Shown here one piece after another: positions 1-10,303 of a DNA stretch of 64,000 nt; positions within the stretch are counted from its first letter, which is position 1, and each line of letters starts with the position of its first letter. The position numbers were made by a program, and so were the translations under genes. Source of the DNA: Lachnospiraceae bacterium (GTDB lineage: Bacteria; Bacillota; Clostridia; Lachnospirales; Lachnospiraceae); the NCBI GenBank assembly GCA_017623215.1, contig JAGAPO010000096.1, positions 23,889-87,888 on the forward strand. Reading direction: 5' to 3'. The notes under the pieces were generated by a model that saw only the letters and a program-made list of their open reading frames with translations, was not told the DNA's origin and did not search any database.

Positions 1-125
1 GTTCCCTGTGAGTGGGATGCGTGTTACGTGTCTGACTTGCTTGGGACTATTTGTATGTTAGGGATGGCTGCGGGGCGTCTAAGCTCTGTTAATCAGGAAA
101 AATGACAGTTGTGGAAAGAATTATA

Positions 126-175
126 AAAACATATGTTCGAAAATACTTGCGTTTGGATGGGGAATGTGATATACT
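126..175 (+). promoter_or_regulatory. uvrB promoter with LexA-like box
   Basis: The -35 TTGCGT (147-152) and -10 TATACT (170-175) are 17 bp apart, and TGA precedes the -10 (extended -10). Just upstream, 126-139 reads AAAACATATGTTCG, which matches 8 of 10 informative positions of the Firmicute LexA box CGAAC-N4-GTTCG. The promoter is clear. The SOS box is an inference supported by uvrBA being classic SOS genes. Confidence 0.65.
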
Positions 176-325
176 GGAGAGCGAAAAAGGAAGAGCGGGG
201 GCATGAGCTTGCAACACCCTGTGCGGTGAATTGAGAATTAGCTGTTTGCAGAACAATATTTTATTGAACCAATAAAGAATTGGAGAAACTGGAATAGTAG
301 ATGCAGTCATAAAGGAGGAGCTTTC

Positions 326-2317
326 ATGGATCATTTTGAATTAGTATCGGAATACTCTCCTACCGGCGATCAGCCCGAGGCAATTGAGGCTCTGGTCAAG
401 GGATTTAAAGAAGGGAATCAATTTCAGACATTACTTGGAGTTACCGGTTCCGGTAAGACCTTTACAATGGCGAATGTGATCCAGAGACTGAACAAGCCGA
501 CTCTGGTGATTGCCCATAATAAGACCCTGGCGGCGCAGCTGTACGGGGAATTCAAGGAATTCTTTCCGAATAACGCGGTAGAATATTTTGTCAGCTATTA
601 CGATTATTACCAACCAGAGGCCTACGTCCCTTCAACGGACACTTATATTGAGAAGGATTCCGCCATCAATGATGAGATTGATAAGCTGCGCCATTCCGCG
701 ACCGCGGCGTTAACGGAGCGGAAGGATGTTATCATTGTAGCCAGCGTTTCCTGCATCTATGGATTAGGAAGCCCTATTGATTACCAGAATATGACGGTTT
801 CCCTGCGGCCCGGGATGCAGAAGGACAGGGATGATGTGCTGCGTCAGCTGATCAGCCTGCAGTATACGAGGAACGAGATGGATTTTAAGCGCGGTACCTT
901 CCGGGTTCACGGGGATGTACTTGAGATTTTCCCGGTTGCGTCCGCTGACCGTGCGGTTCGTGTGGAATTCTTCGGGGACGAGGTAGATCGAATCACGGAG
1001 ATCGATGTGCTGACCGGCGAAGTGAAGTGTACGCTGGAACATACCGTTATCTTCCCGGCGTCTCACTATGTGGTGTCGCAGGAGCGGATGAATACGGCGC
1101 TGCGCGACATTGAAGACGAGATGATCGAACGGGTGAAGTATTTTAAGTCGGAAGGCAAGCTGATTGAGGCGCAGAGAATATCAGAGCGAACGAATTTTGA
1201 TATTGAGATGCTGCGGGAGACGGGATTTTGCTCGGGGATTGAGAACTACTCCATGCATTTGTCGGGGCTGAAGCCGGGAGCGACGCCGCATACGCTGTTA
1301 GACTATTTCCCGGATGATTTCCTGATTATCGTGGACGAGTCCCATATTACGATTCCGCAGGTGCGCGGAATGTACGCGGGCGATCAGTCCAGAAAGACGA
1401 CGTTAGTGGACTACGGATTTCGCCTTCCGTCGGCGAAGGATAATCGGCCGCTGAACTTTGAAGAATTTGAGAGTAAGATTGATCAGATGCTCTTTGTATC
1501 CGCGACTCCGAATGTGTATGAGAAGGAGCATGAGCTGCTGCGGGTGGAACAGATTATCCGTCCGACCGGACTTTTGGATCCGCTGATTGATGTGCGTCCG
1601 GTTGAGGGACAGGTCGATGACCTGGTCGGAGAGGTGAATAAGGAGACTGCGAAGAAGAATAAGGTGCTGGTCACGACGTTAACGAAGCGAATGGCCGAGG
1701 ATCTGACGGATTACATGCGGGAAGTCGGCATCCGGGTCAAGTACCTCCACTCCGACATTGACACGCTGGAGCGAGCCGAGATTATCCGGGATATGCGAAT
1801 GGATGTATTTGACGTGCTGGTCGGAATTAACCTTCTGCGAGAAGGACTGGATATCCCGGAGATCAGTCTGGTTGCGATCCTGGATGCAGACAAGGAAGGC
1901 TTTCTGCGTTCCGAGACCTCGCTGATTCAGACGGTCGGCCGTGCGGCGCGTAACGCAGAGGGACATGTTATCATGTATGCGGATACGATTACGGATTCGA
2001 TGGAGCGCGCAATCTATGAGACGAACCGAAGAAGACAGATCCAGAATCAGTATAACGAAGCACATGGAATCACGCCGACGACGATTAAGAAGAAGGTCAG
2101 AGAACTGATCAGTATCTCGAAGAAGGCCGAGGCGGACGCTTACCGCATGGACAAGAAGGATATGGAGTCCATGACGAGGAAAGAGCTGGAGGCCGAGAGC
2201 AGGAAGCTGACCAAGCAGATGCAGCAGGCGGCTGCGGAACTGAATTTCGAGCTTGCGGCAGAGCTGCGAGACCGATTGATTGAGCTGAAGAAGCATTTGA
2301 ATGAATTAAAAGAATGA
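326..2317 (+). CDS. uvrB: excinuclease ABC subunit UvrB
   Basis: UvrB is the damage-verifying helicase-like subunit of nucleotide excision repair. It is loaded by UvrA and recruits UvrC. The 663-residue product has the family length. The Walker A motif GVTGSGKT is at residues 38-45, the tyrosine-rich beta-hairpin [10 protein letters not shown] at 91-100, a DESH Walker B in the middle, a helicase C-terminal half with the LLREGLD and QTVGRAARN motifs, and a UVR domain at the extreme C-terminus that contacts UvrC. The ATG is preceded by AAAGGAGGAG. It is followed 15 bp later by uvrA, so the two form an operon, probably under SOS control through the box upstream. Confidence 0.98.
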   Translation: MDHFELVSEYSPTGDQPEAIEALVKGFKEGNQFQTLLGVTGSGKTFTMANVIQRLNKPTLVIAHNKTLAAQLYGEFKEFFPNNAVEYFVSYYDYYQPEAYVPSTDTYIEKDSAINDEIDKLRHSATAALTERKDVIIVASVSCIYGLGSPIDYQNMTVSLRPGMQKDRDDVLRQLISLQYTRNEMDFKRGTFRVHGDVLEIFPVASADRAVRVEFFGDEVDRITEIDVLTGEVKCTLEHTVIFPASHYVVSQERMNTALRDIEDEMIERVKYFKSEGKLIEAQRISERTNFDIEMLRETGFCSGIENYSMHLSGLKPGATPHTLLDYFPDDFLIIVDESHITIPQVRGMYAGDQSRKTTLVDYGFRLPSAKDNRPLNFEEFESKIDQMLFVSATPNVYEKEHELLRVEQIIRPTGLLDPLIDVRPVEGQVDDLVGEVNKETAKKNKVLVTTLTKRMAEDLTDYMREVGIRVKYLHSDIDTLERAEIIRDMRMDVFDVLVGINLLREGLDIPEISLVAILDADKEGFLRSETSLIQTVGRAARNAEGHVIMYADTITDSMERAIYETNRRRQIQNQYNEAHGITPTTIKKKVRELISISKKAEADAYRMDKKDMESMTRKELEAESRKLTKQMQQAAAELNFELAAELRDRLIELKKHLNELKE

Positions 2318-2332
2318 AAGAGGATAACAGAC

Positions 2333-5191
2333 ATGAGTGAACGAATCAGAATGGCAGAAAGCGAGGATGCGAAGCGCAAATACATCCGGATCCGCGGTGC
2401 CAGAGTGCATAATTTGAAGGGTGTGGATGTGGATATTCCGAGGGACGAGTTTGTTGTACTGACCGGGTTAAGCGGATCGGGCAAATCCTCCCTTGCCTTT
2501 GACACAATTTATGCGGAGGGGCAGCGCCGATATATGGAGTCACTTTCCTCGTATGCGAGGCAGTTCCTTGGAATGATGGAGAAGCCGGATGTGGACAGCA
2601 TTGATGGACTTCCTCCGGCGATATCAATTGATCAGAAGTCCACGAACCGCAATCCGCGTTCGACAGTTGGAACTGTAACGGAGATCTACGATTACTATAG
2701 ATTACTATACGCAAGAGTCGGAATCCCACATTGTCCGAAGTGCGGCAAGGAGATTAAGAAGCAGACGGTCGATCAGATGGTGGACGAGCTGATGCGGCTG
2801 CCCGAGAGAACCAGGATTCAGCTGCTTGCACCGGTGGTAAGAGGGCGTAAGGGTGAGCACGTGAAGATATTTGAGCAGGCGAAGAGAAGCGGCTACGTGC
2901 GCGTCAGAGTGGACGGGAACCTGTATGAGCTTTCAGAAGAGATTAAGCTTGAGAAGAACAAGAAGCATAATATTGAGATTATTATTGACCGCCTGGTTAT
3001 TAAAGAAGGAATCGAGAAGCGGCTGTCCGACTCAATTGAGAGCGTGATGAAGCTGACGGACGGACTGCTTGTCGTGGATGTAATAGACGGGGAGCAGCTG
3101 ACGTTCAGCCAGAGCTTTTCCTGTCCGGACTGTGGCGTCAGCATCGAAGAGCTGGAGCCGCGTTCGTTCTCCTTTAATAATCCGTTCGGTGCCTGCCCGG
3201 AATGTCACGGCTTAGGCTTCCGCATGGAATTCGCGCAGGAGCTGCTGATACCGGATACGTCCCTCAGCATTGCGGACGGCGCGATCGCGGTAACGGGCTG
3301 GCAGTCCGTTGTGGATAAGACAAGCTATACGAGATGCACGATGGAAGCGCTGGCAGCGGAGTACGGCTTTGATCTGCATACTCCGTTCCAGGATTATCCG
3401 GAGCATATCCAGAACCTGATATGGCACGGAACGGGCGGAAAGAGCGTGAAGGTACGATATAAGGGCCAGAGAGGCGAGGGCGTATACGATGTTGCATTTG
3501 ATGGCCTGATTCGGAACGTAGAGCGGAGATATCGTGAGACTGCCTCGGACATCTCGAAGCAGGAATACGAGACCTTTATGAAGACGACTCCCTGTACGGA
3601 ATGCGGCGGAAGAAGGCTGAAGCCGGAGGCATTGGCTGTGACGGTGGGCGGTAAGAATATTGCCGAGCTGACCGAGCTTCCGATTCGGGAGCTTGCGGAC
3701 TTTATGAACAATCTGACTCTGACACCGATTCAGCTTCAGATTGGCGCATTAATCTTAAAAGAGATTCGGGCAAGGCTTGGGTTCCTCGTGGATGTCGGTC
3801 TGGAATACCTGACGCTGGCACGTGCGACCGGCTCCCTTTCAGGCGGCGAGGCCCAGCGAATCCGCCTTGCAACCCAGATTGGATCCGGCCTGGTAGGCGT
3901 TGCCTATATTCTGGACGAGCCCAGCATCGGTCTGCACCAGCGGGATAACGATAAGTTATTGAAGACCCTCAAGAACCTGCGCGACCTTGGGAATACCCTG
4001 ATTGTGGTCGAGCATGATGAGGACACAATGCTTGCAGCCGATATGGTAGTGGACATCGGACCGGGAGCGGGCGAGCACGGCGGAAAGCTTGTAGCGCAGG
4101 GAACTGCGGAAGAGATTATGAAGGTGCCGGAATCCATTACAGGCGCGTATCTGAGCGGACGAAAGCGAATTCCGGTACCGAAGGAGCGCAAGAAGCCGAC
4201 GGCCTATCTGACCGTAAAAGGTGCAAAAGAGAATAACCTCAAGAACATTGATGTGGATATCCCGCTTGGCGTGATGACATGCGTCACCGGTGTGTCCGGA
4301 TCCGGCAAGAGCTCCCTGATTACTGAGGTGTTATATAAGCGCCTTGCGAGAGATTTGAACCGCGCAAGATGTATCCCCGGCAAGCATGACGACATCCTGG
4401 GAATGGAGAATCTGGACAAGGTAATTGATATCGACCAGTCTCCGATTGGAAGAACCCCACGTTCGAATCCGGCGACTTATACCGGGGTGTTCGATCAGAT
4501 TCGTGACCTGTTCGCAACCACACAGGACGCGAAGATGAAGGGGTATTCCAAGGGCCGCTTTAGCTTTAATGTGAAGGGCGGCCGATGTGAGGCCTGCGGC
4601 GGTGACGGAATCCTGAAGATAGAGATGAACTTCCTGCCGGACATCTACGTACCCTGCGAGGTCTGCGGCGGCAAGCGCTACAACCGTGACACCCTTGATG
4701 TGAAATACAAGGGCAAGAGTATTTACGATGTCCTTGAGATGACCGTCGAAGAGGCACTTGGCTTCTTCGAAAATGTACCTTCGATTCGCAGAAAGATCGA
4801 GACCCTGAACGATGTCGGACTGTCCTACCTGAAATTAGGTCACCCGTCCACCTCGCTGTCCGGCGGTGAGGCGCAGCGCATTAAGCTTGCAACCGAGCTC
4901 AGCAGACGCAGCACAGGCAAGACGATCTATATTCTGGATGAGCCGACAACCGGCCTGCATTTCGCAGATGTACACAAATTGATTGATATTCTGCACCGTC
5001 TGGCTGAGGGCGGCAATACGGTGGTAGTCATCGAGCATAACCTGGATGTCATCAAGACGGCGGATTATATTATCGACATCGGACCGGAAGGCGGCGACAG
5101 AGGAGGTACTGTTATTGCACAGGGAACTCCGGAAGAAGTGGCGGTGTGCCCGCAGTCTTATACAGGGCAGTACGTGAAGAGATATTTATAG
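2333..5191 (+). CDS. uvrA: excinuclease ABC subunit UvrA
   Basis: UvrA is the damage-sensing ABC-type ATPase of excision repair. The 952-residue product has two ABC modules. The first has Walker A GLSGSGKS at 45-52, a CPKCG zinc module, a second CxxC pair, signature LSGGEAQRI and [12 protein letters not shown]. The second has Walker [10 protein letters not shown], a CEACGG/CEVCGG zinc finger, a second LSGGEAQRI and [11 protein letters not shown]. The start is the ATG 15 bp after uvrB. A second ATG six codons in is possible, but the first has an AGAGG-like RBS. No defects seen. Confidence 0.98.
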   Translation: MSERIRMAESEDAKRKYIRIRGARVHNLKGVDVDIPRDEFVVLTGLSGSGKSSLAFDTIYAEGQRRYMESLSSYARQFLGMMEKPDVDSIDGLPPAISIDQKSTNRNPRSTVGTVTEIYDYYRLLYARVGIPHCPKCGKEIKKQTVDQMVDELMRLPERTRIQLLAPVVRGRKGEHVKIFEQAKRSGYVRVRVDGNLYELSEEIKLEKNKKHNIEIIIDRLVIKEGIEKRLSDSIESVMKLTDGLLVVDVIDGEQLTFSQSFSCPDCGVSIEELEPRSFSFNNPFGACPECHGLGFRMEFAQELLIPDTSLSIADGAIAVTGWQSVVDKTSYTRCTMEALAAEYGFDLHTPFQDYPEHIQNLIWHGTGGKSVKVRYKGQRGEGVYDVAFDGLIRNVERRYRETASDISKQEYETFMKTTPCTECGGRRLKPEALAVTVGGKNIAELTELPIRELADFMNNLTLTPIQLQIGALILKEIRARLGFLVDVGLEYLTLARATGSLSGGEAQRIRLATQIGSGLVGVAYILDEPSIGLHQRDNDKLLKTLKNLRDLGNTLIVVEHDEDTMLAADMVVDIGPGAGEHGGKLVAQGTAEEIMKVPESITGAYLSGRKRIPVPKERKKPTAYLTVKGAKENNLKNIDVDIPLGVMTCVTGVSGSGKSSLITEVLYKRLARDLNRARCIPGKHDDILGMENLDKVIDIDQSPIGRTPRSNPATYTGVFDQIRDLFATTQDAKMKGYSKGRFSFNVKGGRCEACGGDGILKIEMNFLPDIYVPCEVCGGKRYNRDTLDVKYKGKSIYDVLEMTVEEALGFFENVPSIRRKIETLNDVGLSYLKLGHPSTSLSGGEAQRIKLATELSRRSTGKTIYILDEPTTGLHFADVHKLIDILHRLAEGGNTVVVIEHNLDVIKTADYIIDIGPEGGDRGGTVIAQGTPEEVAVCPQSYTGQYVKRYL

Positions 5192-5212
5192 ATATGCAGA
5201 AAGGGCATTTGG

Positions 5213-5824
5213 ATGAGCGAGAATTTTTTTGCAATGATGTCAAGAATGAAATATATTGAGCGCTGGGCGCTGATGCGGAACTCGTATGCGGAGAATATCA
5301 GCGAGCATTCCCTCGAGACCGCTATGCTTGCGCATGCTCTCGCAGTCATCGGCAACCGGCGGCTCGGCAAGCACTACGATGCCGAGAAGGCTGCGCTGAT
5401 CGCAATATACCACGATTCGACTGAGATCATAACCGGCGATATGCCGACCCCGGTCAAATATTGCAACCGCAGACTCCAGGGAGCATTCAAGGAGGTGGAG
5501 GAGCACGCTGCACGGCAGCTCCTTGCCATGATTCCGGAAGATCTGCGGGAGGATTATGAGAGCATTTTCTTTGCAAAGGAGGGCGAGGAGGATGTATGGA
5601 AGCTGGTGAAAGCCGCAGATAAGCTTTCTGCTTTAATCAAATGCATTGAAGAAGCAAAGGCAGGGAATACCGAATTCACCAGCGCAAAAGAATCCATTGG
5701 AAATGCGCTGATGAGCATGAATTTGGAAGAGGTACGCATCTTCCGAGATACCTTTATGGCGGGGTATTATAAGACCCTGGATGAGCTGCAGAGAAGGGAT
5801 AACGAGTCATCTTATAAGGATTGA
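5213..5824 (+). CDS. HD-domain 5'-deoxynucleotidase, YfbR type
   Basis: This 203-residue HD-domain phosphohydrolase most resembles YfbR, which dephosphorylates deoxyribonucleoside 5'-monophosphates using a divalent metal. Metal ligands are visible: His32 in SEHSLE, the HD pair His67-Asp68 in IYHDSTEIITGDMPTP, and a distal Asp in KAADKLSA. The TGDMPTPVKY segment is typical of the YfbR branch rather than of other HD proteins. It starts 21 bp after uvrA and probably belongs to the same transcript, which would join nucleotide clean-up to excision repair. The substrate is inferred from family resemblance only. Confidence 0.82.
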   Translation: MSENFFAMMSRMKYIERWALMRNSYAENISEHSLETAMLAHALAVIGNRRLGKHYDAEKAALIAIYHDSTEIITGDMPTPVKYCNRRLQGAFKEVEEHAARQLLAMIPEDLREDYESIFFAKEGEEDVWKLVKAADKLSALIKCIEEAKAGNTEFTSAKESIGNALMSMNLEEVRIFRDTFMAGYYKTLDELQRRDNESSYKD

Positions 5825-6133
5825 TAGGAAAAAACGTAAATATTCTGTCGTTTAGTGTGCAGAATGCTGAAAGTGAAAAAAAGTAACGATTAGATACTGG
5901 AAAACTGGGGCAAAATAGTGTAGAATAGGGAAATATTATAGAACGCACCTGGCCGGGACCTTCAGCCGGTTCCACGTTTTATCAAATACATTCAGAAAAA
6001 GTGCGGGGAACGGAGCCGTTTCCGCACAGCGAATCCGGAGGAAATGGAAGGCGGAATTGCTTTGGAATCCAAAGCCGATTTTAATCCAGCTCTGTGCTTT
6101 CGCAGAATTTCATAAGAATGGAGGATTACTATC
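5825..6133 (+). promoter_or_regulatory. guaA promoter region and structured leader
   Basis: About 309 bp separate the nucleotidase gene from guaA. A weak promoter may lie at TGGAAA (5898-5903) and TAGAAT (5921-5926), spacing 17. Downstream the leader folds well. A hairpin with GTGCGG/CCGCAC at its base spans about 6001-6027, CTTTGG-AAT-CCAAAG lies near 6060-6075, and a CCGG/CCGG pair lies near 5952-5977. None of these has a U-tract. I could not match it to the guanine, PRPP, ZTP or other riboswitch consensus sequences I know. Confidence 0.4.
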
Positions 6134-7669
6134 GTGAACAAGGAAATTGTAATTGTACTCGACTTTGGCGGACAGTACAATCAGCTGATTGCAAGACGTG
6201 TCAGAGAATGCAATGTGTATTGTGAAGTTCTTCCCTACAACACCAGTCTGGAAAGAATCAAAGAAATCGCGCCGAAGGGCATCATTTTCACCGGCGGCCC
6301 CGCAAGTGTATACGCCGAAGATTCGCCGAAGTGCCCGAAGGAGATATTCGACCTCGGTATCCCGGTACTCGGAATCTGTTACGGCGCTCAGCTCATGAAT
6401 CATCTGCTCGGCGGAGTTGTATCCAAAGCGCCGGTCAGAGAATACGGCAAGACCGAAGTTACCGTGAACCGTGACTCCAAGTTATTCAAAGATGTGAACG
6501 AGACAACCATATGCTGGATGAGCCACACGGACTACATCTCCAAGCCCGCGGACGGCTTCAGGATTATTGCACATACCGACTCCTGCCCGGTTGCAGCAGT
6601 TGAGAAGCCGGAGCAGAACCTGTATGCAGTACAGTTCCATCCGGAGGTTATGCACACTCAGGAGGGAACCAAGATGCTGCGCAACTTCCTCTATGAGGTC
6701 TGCAGCTGCACAGGTGACTGGAAGATGGCTTCCTTCACTGAGGAATCTATCAAGAAGCTCCGCGAAAAGATCGGAGACAAGAAGGTACTGTGTGCATTAT
6801 CCGGCGGTGTTGATTCCTCTGTTGCGGCAGTTATGATTAGTAAGGCAGTCGGCAAGCAGCTAACCTGTATCTTCGTTGACCATGGCCTGCTCAGAAAGAA
6901 CGAGGGCGATGAGGTTGAGGAAGTCTTTACAACCCAGTTTGACTTGAACTTCATCCGCGTTAACGCACAGCAGCGCTTCTATGATAAGTTAAAGGGCGTA
7001 GAAGAGCCGGAGAAGAAGAGAAAGATTATCGGAGAGGAATTCATCCGCGTCTTCGAAGAAGAGGCGAAGAAGATTGGCGCCGTTGACTATTTTGTACAGG
7101 GAACCATATACCCTGATGTGATCGAGAGCGGCCTCGGCAAGTCAGCCGTTATCAAGAGCCACCATAACGTAGGCGGTCTGCCGGACTATGTTGATTTTAA
7201 GGAGATTATCGAACCACTTCGCATGCTTTTCAAGGATGAGGTACGCAGAGCCGGATTAGAGCTTGGCATCCCGGAGAGACTGGTATTCCGTCAGCCCTTC
7301 CCCGGTCCCGGACTTGCAATCCGTATCATCGGCGAAGTAACGCCTGAGAAGGTCGTTATGGTTCAGGACGCAGACGCGATCTACCGCGAGGAGATTGCAA
7401 AGGCTGGCCTTGACAGACAGATTGGCCAGTATTTCGCAGCGCTGACGAACATGAGATCCGTTGGTGTCATGGGTGATGAGAGAACCTATGATTACGCAGT
7501 TGCACTGCGCGCGGTTACAACAACGGACTTTATGACCGCAGAGGCCGCAGAGATTCCGTGGGAGATACTTGGTAAGTGTGCGAGCCGAATTGTGAATGAG
7601 GTGAAACATGTGAATCGTGTGCTGTTCGACTGTACGGGGAAGCCGCCGGCTACGATCGAATTCGAATAA
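6134..7669 (+). CDS. guaA: GMP synthase (glutamine-hydrolysing)
   Basis: GuaA aminates XMP to GMP using glutamine and ATP, the last step of de novo guanine nucleotide synthesis. The 511-residue protein has an N-terminal class I amidotransferase domain with catalytic Cys82 in GICYGAQ and His169/Glu171 in FHPEV. The ATP pyrophosphatase domain follows with the PP-loop SGGVDSS at 223-229. The C-terminal dimerisation domain has [13 protein letters not shown] and ends in KPPATIEFE. The start is GTG with GGAGGA nine bases upstream. It is monocistronic, since the next gene is 286 bp away. Confidence 0.98.
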   Translation: MNKEIVIVLDFGGQYNQLIARRVRECNVYCEVLPYNTSLERIKEIAPKGIIFTGGPASVYAEDSPKCPKEIFDLGIPVLGICYGAQLMNHLLGGVVSKAPVREYGKTEVTVNRDSKLFKDVNETTICWMSHTDYISKPADGFRIIAHTDSCPVAAVEKPEQNLYAVQFHPEVMHTQEGTKMLRNFLYEVCSCTGDWKMASFTEESIKKLREKIGDKKVLCALSGGVDSSVAAVMISKAVGKQLTCIFVDHGLLRKNEGDEVEEVFTTQFDLNFIRVNAQQRFYDKLKGVEEPEKKRKIIGEEFIRVFEEEAKKIGAVDYFVQGTIYPDVIESGLGKSAVIKSHHNVGGLPDYVDFKEIIEPLRMLFKDEVRRAGLELGIPERLVFRQPFPGPGLAIRIIGEVTPEKVVMVQDADAIYREEIAKAGLDRQIGQYFAALTNMRSVGVMGDERTYDYAVALRAVTTTDFMTAEAAEIPWEILGKCASRIVNEVKHVNRVLFDCTGKPPATIEFE

Positions 7670-7789
7670 AAATCGATTTAAAAAAATCCAGTATTTATAT
7701 GCTTCTCAAACAAATATTATGAGATAATCAAGTAGGGATAGACAAGAAGAATATGAATATCATGGAAAATATCGTGGATATATTTCAAA

Positions 7790-7845
7790 AAGACCCGACT
7801 TTTTTTTAGCCGGGTTGGGGGTGGTTCAACCACCCCTGGCTGAAT
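7790..7845 (+). other. nested hairpins downstream of guaA
   Basis: Two inverted repeats overlap here. ACCCGAC-T8-AGCCGGGT comes first, followed by a perfect GGGGTGG-TTCAA-CCACCCC hairpin flanked by TTAGCC and GGCTGA, which extend the stem. There is no U-tract after the second stem. The first stem contains the T-run as its loop. It may end guaA transcription, or it may be the end of a mobile element. It marks the boundary between the housekeeping block and the AT-richer accessory block. Confidence 0.45.
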
Positions 7846-7910
7846 AGTTACAAAAAAACGATAAAAATTAATGTTTTATCTGTACATTACAGCAAAATTC
7901 TGTTATAATA

Positions 7911-7919
7911 AAAAACCGA
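7911..7919 (+). promoter_or_regulatory. extended -10 promoter of the small lipoprotein
   Basis: TGTTATAAT is a perfect extended -10. No good -35 is seen at 16-18 bp, which is acceptable for extended -10 promoters. The RBS AAGGAG and ATG (7956) follow. Confidence 0.55.
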
Positions 7920-7955
7920 AAAAAGCTAATCCAAAAAGTTTATAAGGAGAATTTT

Positions 7956-8450
7956 ATGAAAAAGAAAAATATTATTTTATGTGCAGGAATTTTATCGATG
8001 GCAATCTTAGGTGGATGTGGAGGCACAACTCCGGAAGAGAATAGCACAGCCATTACACAAGAAAAAACAACAGACACAGAAGCAACAACAGAAGCAACAA
8101 CAACACAGGAAACAACTGAAACAGGCGTTGATTCTAATGCAGAATTTTCATCACTTATGACAGAAATCTATGGAGTAAGTACTGATGCTGCAAGTGCAGA
8201 GACGGTTGCAGAAAAATTCAAAGATTTCGCATTTACCAATGGTGCACAGAGTTCTTCTACTACTTTTGAAACTATGGCAAACGATTGGTTTCAGACGATG
8301 GAAGAAACAGAAGGTAAAGATATCCGTTCTGAATTTAGTGGAAGTTTTGAAACAGTAACTTCAGCCGCACAAAAAATGGACGAGACTTTGGAATTTGATG
8401 TGACTTATTTAAATGTAGTTAATGGTATTCTTGCGGCTATTGGGGAATAA
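7956..8450 (+). CDS. small lipoprotein with Thr/Glu-rich linker
   Basis: A 164-residue secreted lipoprotein of unknown function. Residues 1-20 form a type II signal peptide (KKK, hydrophobic core), and the lipobox LGGC puts the lipidated cysteine at 21. Residues 25-55 are a low-complexity Thr/Glu/Ala linker. The rest is an acidic, helix-rich domain with no motif I recognise. The architecture resembles the DUF4358 lipoprotein at 55913 but the C-terminal domain differs. The RBS is AAGGAG. Base composition is clearly richer in A+T than guaA, and the gene lies next to a decayed insertion sequence, which suggests it was acquired. Confidence 0.75.
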   Translation: MKKKNIILCAGILSMAILGGCGGTTPEENSTAITQEKTTDTEATTEATTTQETTETGVDSNAEFSSLMTEIYGVSTDAASAETVAEKFKDFAFTNGAQSSSTTFETMANDWFQTMEETEGKDIRSEFSGSFETVTSAAQKMDETLEFDVTYLNVVNGILAAIGE

Positions 8451-8499
8451 CATTGTTTTAGGTAATAGAGTTGGGAGTGCGGACGATTTCTTGGACTAA

Positions 8500-9122
8500 C
8501 TAAGCAGCTGGCCTTAGGCTTCGTCTGTACTCCATAGGACTCCTATATCCTAATGATTTTTTTATTCTTGATTCATTATGCCAAGCATGCAGAACTGTTT
8601 GGTGAACAGCCTCATCTAACACTGTATTTACAAGGGTAGCCTCCAGCGATAAGCCAATTTCCCATGCAGTCGGCAATCCATCAAAACAATCCACTATCGG
8701 TGATAAGTATACTTTCCCTGCCGGGATCGCAAATTCAGTGATATCAGTCAACCATTTACGATTAGGTTTTTCGGCGGAAACATCATGTTCTATCTCATTC
8801 GGGACTGCCGGTGTTATTTCACCTCCGTATGAATGATATTTGGTGTTTTTCTTTATTTTTACCACCTAATTTTCTTCCCACATTATTCTGCAGACGATCT
8901 TTTCAGAAACAATAATTCCTTCACGCTTGAGCCATGCATGTATTTTGCGATATCCATATCTGTTCTTTGTTTTGATTCATAGTTCCTTGATCTGTATTCG
9001 TAAGGAAAAATAGTTTTCTTGCTGAGACAGGACTTTTTCCTGATAGTAATAACTACTTTTTGGTGACTGTAGCTTCTTTAGCAAATGCGGCAATGAATAT
9101 TTAGTCTTTAGGGCATCGATTA
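8500..9122 (-). pseudogene. IS3-family transposase OrfB remnant
   Basis: Read on the minus strand, the frame shows the HTH_21 region (NRYGYRKIHAWLKREGI), then the start of the DDE integrase core (RKWLTDITEFAIPAGKVYL and IVDCFDG). It then jumps to the extreme C-terminus (HNESRIKKSLGYRSPMEYR). The second catalytic Asp and the catalytic Glu lie in the missing middle. At least two in-frame stops are present: TGA before IKTKNRYGY and TAG after IMWEEN. The intact open part is 8500-8865. Loss of the DDE triad makes it inactive. Confidence 0.85.
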
Positions 9123-9548
9123 TCACTGCCTTTTCTCTGCTGCTGAGAGTTGGCTGATCGATGCCGGGAGCTTTTTTAACACATTAATTGTTTCTCTAAG
9201 GATATCTATTTCCATTTGCCTCTCAAGCATCTGAGACTTAAGTTCAGCCACTTCATGCGATGGTGCGACGGTTGTTTCTGTTGGTGTCGTTCCTTCTTTT
9301 GATTTTCCGGATGAAATATTTTTGTTATTCATCAGACCTAATGTACCTTCCTTCAGATACCGCTTTCGCCATTGATAAATGCTGGATCTGCTGTAACCAA
9401 TCTCTTCTGATACATATTTTATACTCGCACCATATGCAAAGTAACGCTTAATTGCATCAAGTTTAATCTCTAACAAGGGATTTGTTGGATGTTCCGGAGG
9501 ATTTGCGTTTCGCTTCTTTCTTTTCTTCTTTTTCTGTTTTCTTGGCAC
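9123..9548 (-). CDS. IS3-family transposase OrfA
   Basis: A 141-residue OrfA. A lysine/arginine-rich N-terminus is followed by a helix-turn-helix (IKYVSEEIGYSRSSIYQWRK, about residues 42-62), and then a leucine-zipper segment near 97-127 (EVAELKSQMLERQMEIDIL) used for multimerisation in IS3 elements. It appears intact, but its partner orfB is broken, so it is unlikely to act alone. It may persist as a DNA-binding relic. Confidence 0.8.
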   Translation of the reverse strand: MPRKQKKKKRKKRNANPPEHPTNPLLEIKLDAIKRYFAYGASIKYVSEEIGYSRSSIYQWRKRYLKEGTLGLMNNKNISSGKSKEGTTPTETTVAPSHEVAELKSQMLERQMEIDILRETINVLKKLPASISQLSAAEKRQ

Positions 9549-9597
9549 ATTCGTCTAAGTAATCAAAAGGCTCCTGTGGATAAACCTTTGCCCAGAT

Positions 9598-9947
9598 TTA
9601 GTGGGTATCAAGCTCCGGATATTGGTAACGCCAATCATCATATTCCTCTTTGGTGCTTTCGCCGCTCTCCAGCTTCTTAGCTTCGGCGAGCCATGCACGG
9701 AGCATCTTATCCAGAAAGGAATAGGTGGAATGGTCGGACTTGTCCAAGCGCAGATACACTTCCCCATCCACTTCACTTATTTTCAGTCCATACATATCTT
9801 CCAATGCGAAAAAGGTGTGCATAAGGCCAATATAGGTATCGATATCTGGCACGGTAAGCGCATGGGTGCTGACATCAAGGAAATGAGCTATGTTTTTTAC
9901 AAGCTCCTGCTTTGGTACTACTGCTTCAGACTCATACTTTGCTTAAC
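9598..9947 (-). pseudogene. C-terminal fragment of an XRE-type regulator
   Basis: The minus-strand frame reads AKYESEAVVPKQELVKNIAH followed by a segment ending in DIDTYIGLMHTFFALEDMYG and a C-terminus ending in YQYPELDTH. This is the tail of a helix-turn-helix regulator family common on conjugative elements of Clostridia. The N-terminal HTH is absent: an in-frame TAA lies immediately upstream of AKYESE, and no start codon serves the whole fragment. It is taken as the residue of a lost mobile element next to the broken IS. Confidence 0.7.
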
Positions 9948-10054
9948 TCAAAATGTTTGGTGTCATATAAAACAGAAAACTAAAACAAATAAAGTAGTAC
10001 GGAGTGAAATGATCTGCATTTTTAAAATTATCTAATGCAAAATAATTGTTGTTA

Positions 10055-10063
10055 TGATATAAT
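10055..10063 (+). promoter_or_regulatory. extended -10 promoter
   Basis: TGATATAAT is an extended -10 matching those of other genes in the window. No convincing -35 is seen. It would transcribe the short ORF at 10121 and possibly glgB. Confidence 0.45.
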
Positions 10064-10120
10064 TAAGTCGGAATAGACAAATTGGAAACCTTGAATAAAC
10101 GCAGAAAGGACGTGACAGCT

Positions 10121-10165
10121 ATGTACAGAAAAATAGACGTAGCATGGCACAGGCTGTTTTGTTAG
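10121..10165 (+). CDS. possible 14-residue leader peptide
   Basis: ATG at 10121 opens MYRKIDVAWHRLFC and stops. AGAAAGGA lies about 13 bases upstream. A weak stem (GACAAAC/GTTTGTC, about 10207-10243) with a T-run inside follows, before glgB. A leader-peptide role is a guess. It could equally be chance. Confidence 0.3.
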   Translation: MYRKIDVAWHRLFC

Positions 10166-10303
10166 TATGTCTTACTGTAAGGTCTGCAAATTATACAAGT
10201 ATATCCGACAAACTCTGTTGATAGAAGGGGGTTTTTTGTTTGTCTGCATGTAAACAATACTGATATTTATATGAAAACTATTATGATTTGGAGGTTTATA
10301 TTT

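Larger units (their letters stand above)
8500..9548 (-). mobile_element. decayed IS3-family insertion sequence
   Basis: orfA (9123-9548) and a broken orfB (8500-9122) on the minus strand have the IS3 arrangement, with orfB overlapping the orfA stop in another frame. orfB has in-frame stops and a large internal deletion. I could not find clean terminal inverted repeats, so the outer limits are uncertain. The element is incapable of its own transposition. Confidence 0.8.

Noticed and set aside
1..125. gene at the left edge
   Set aside because: No frame with an RBS or recognisable protein is visible; only the uvrB promoter region follows.
1679..2296. 205-codon minus-strand frame in uvrB
   Set aside because: Antisense to conserved UvrB motifs.
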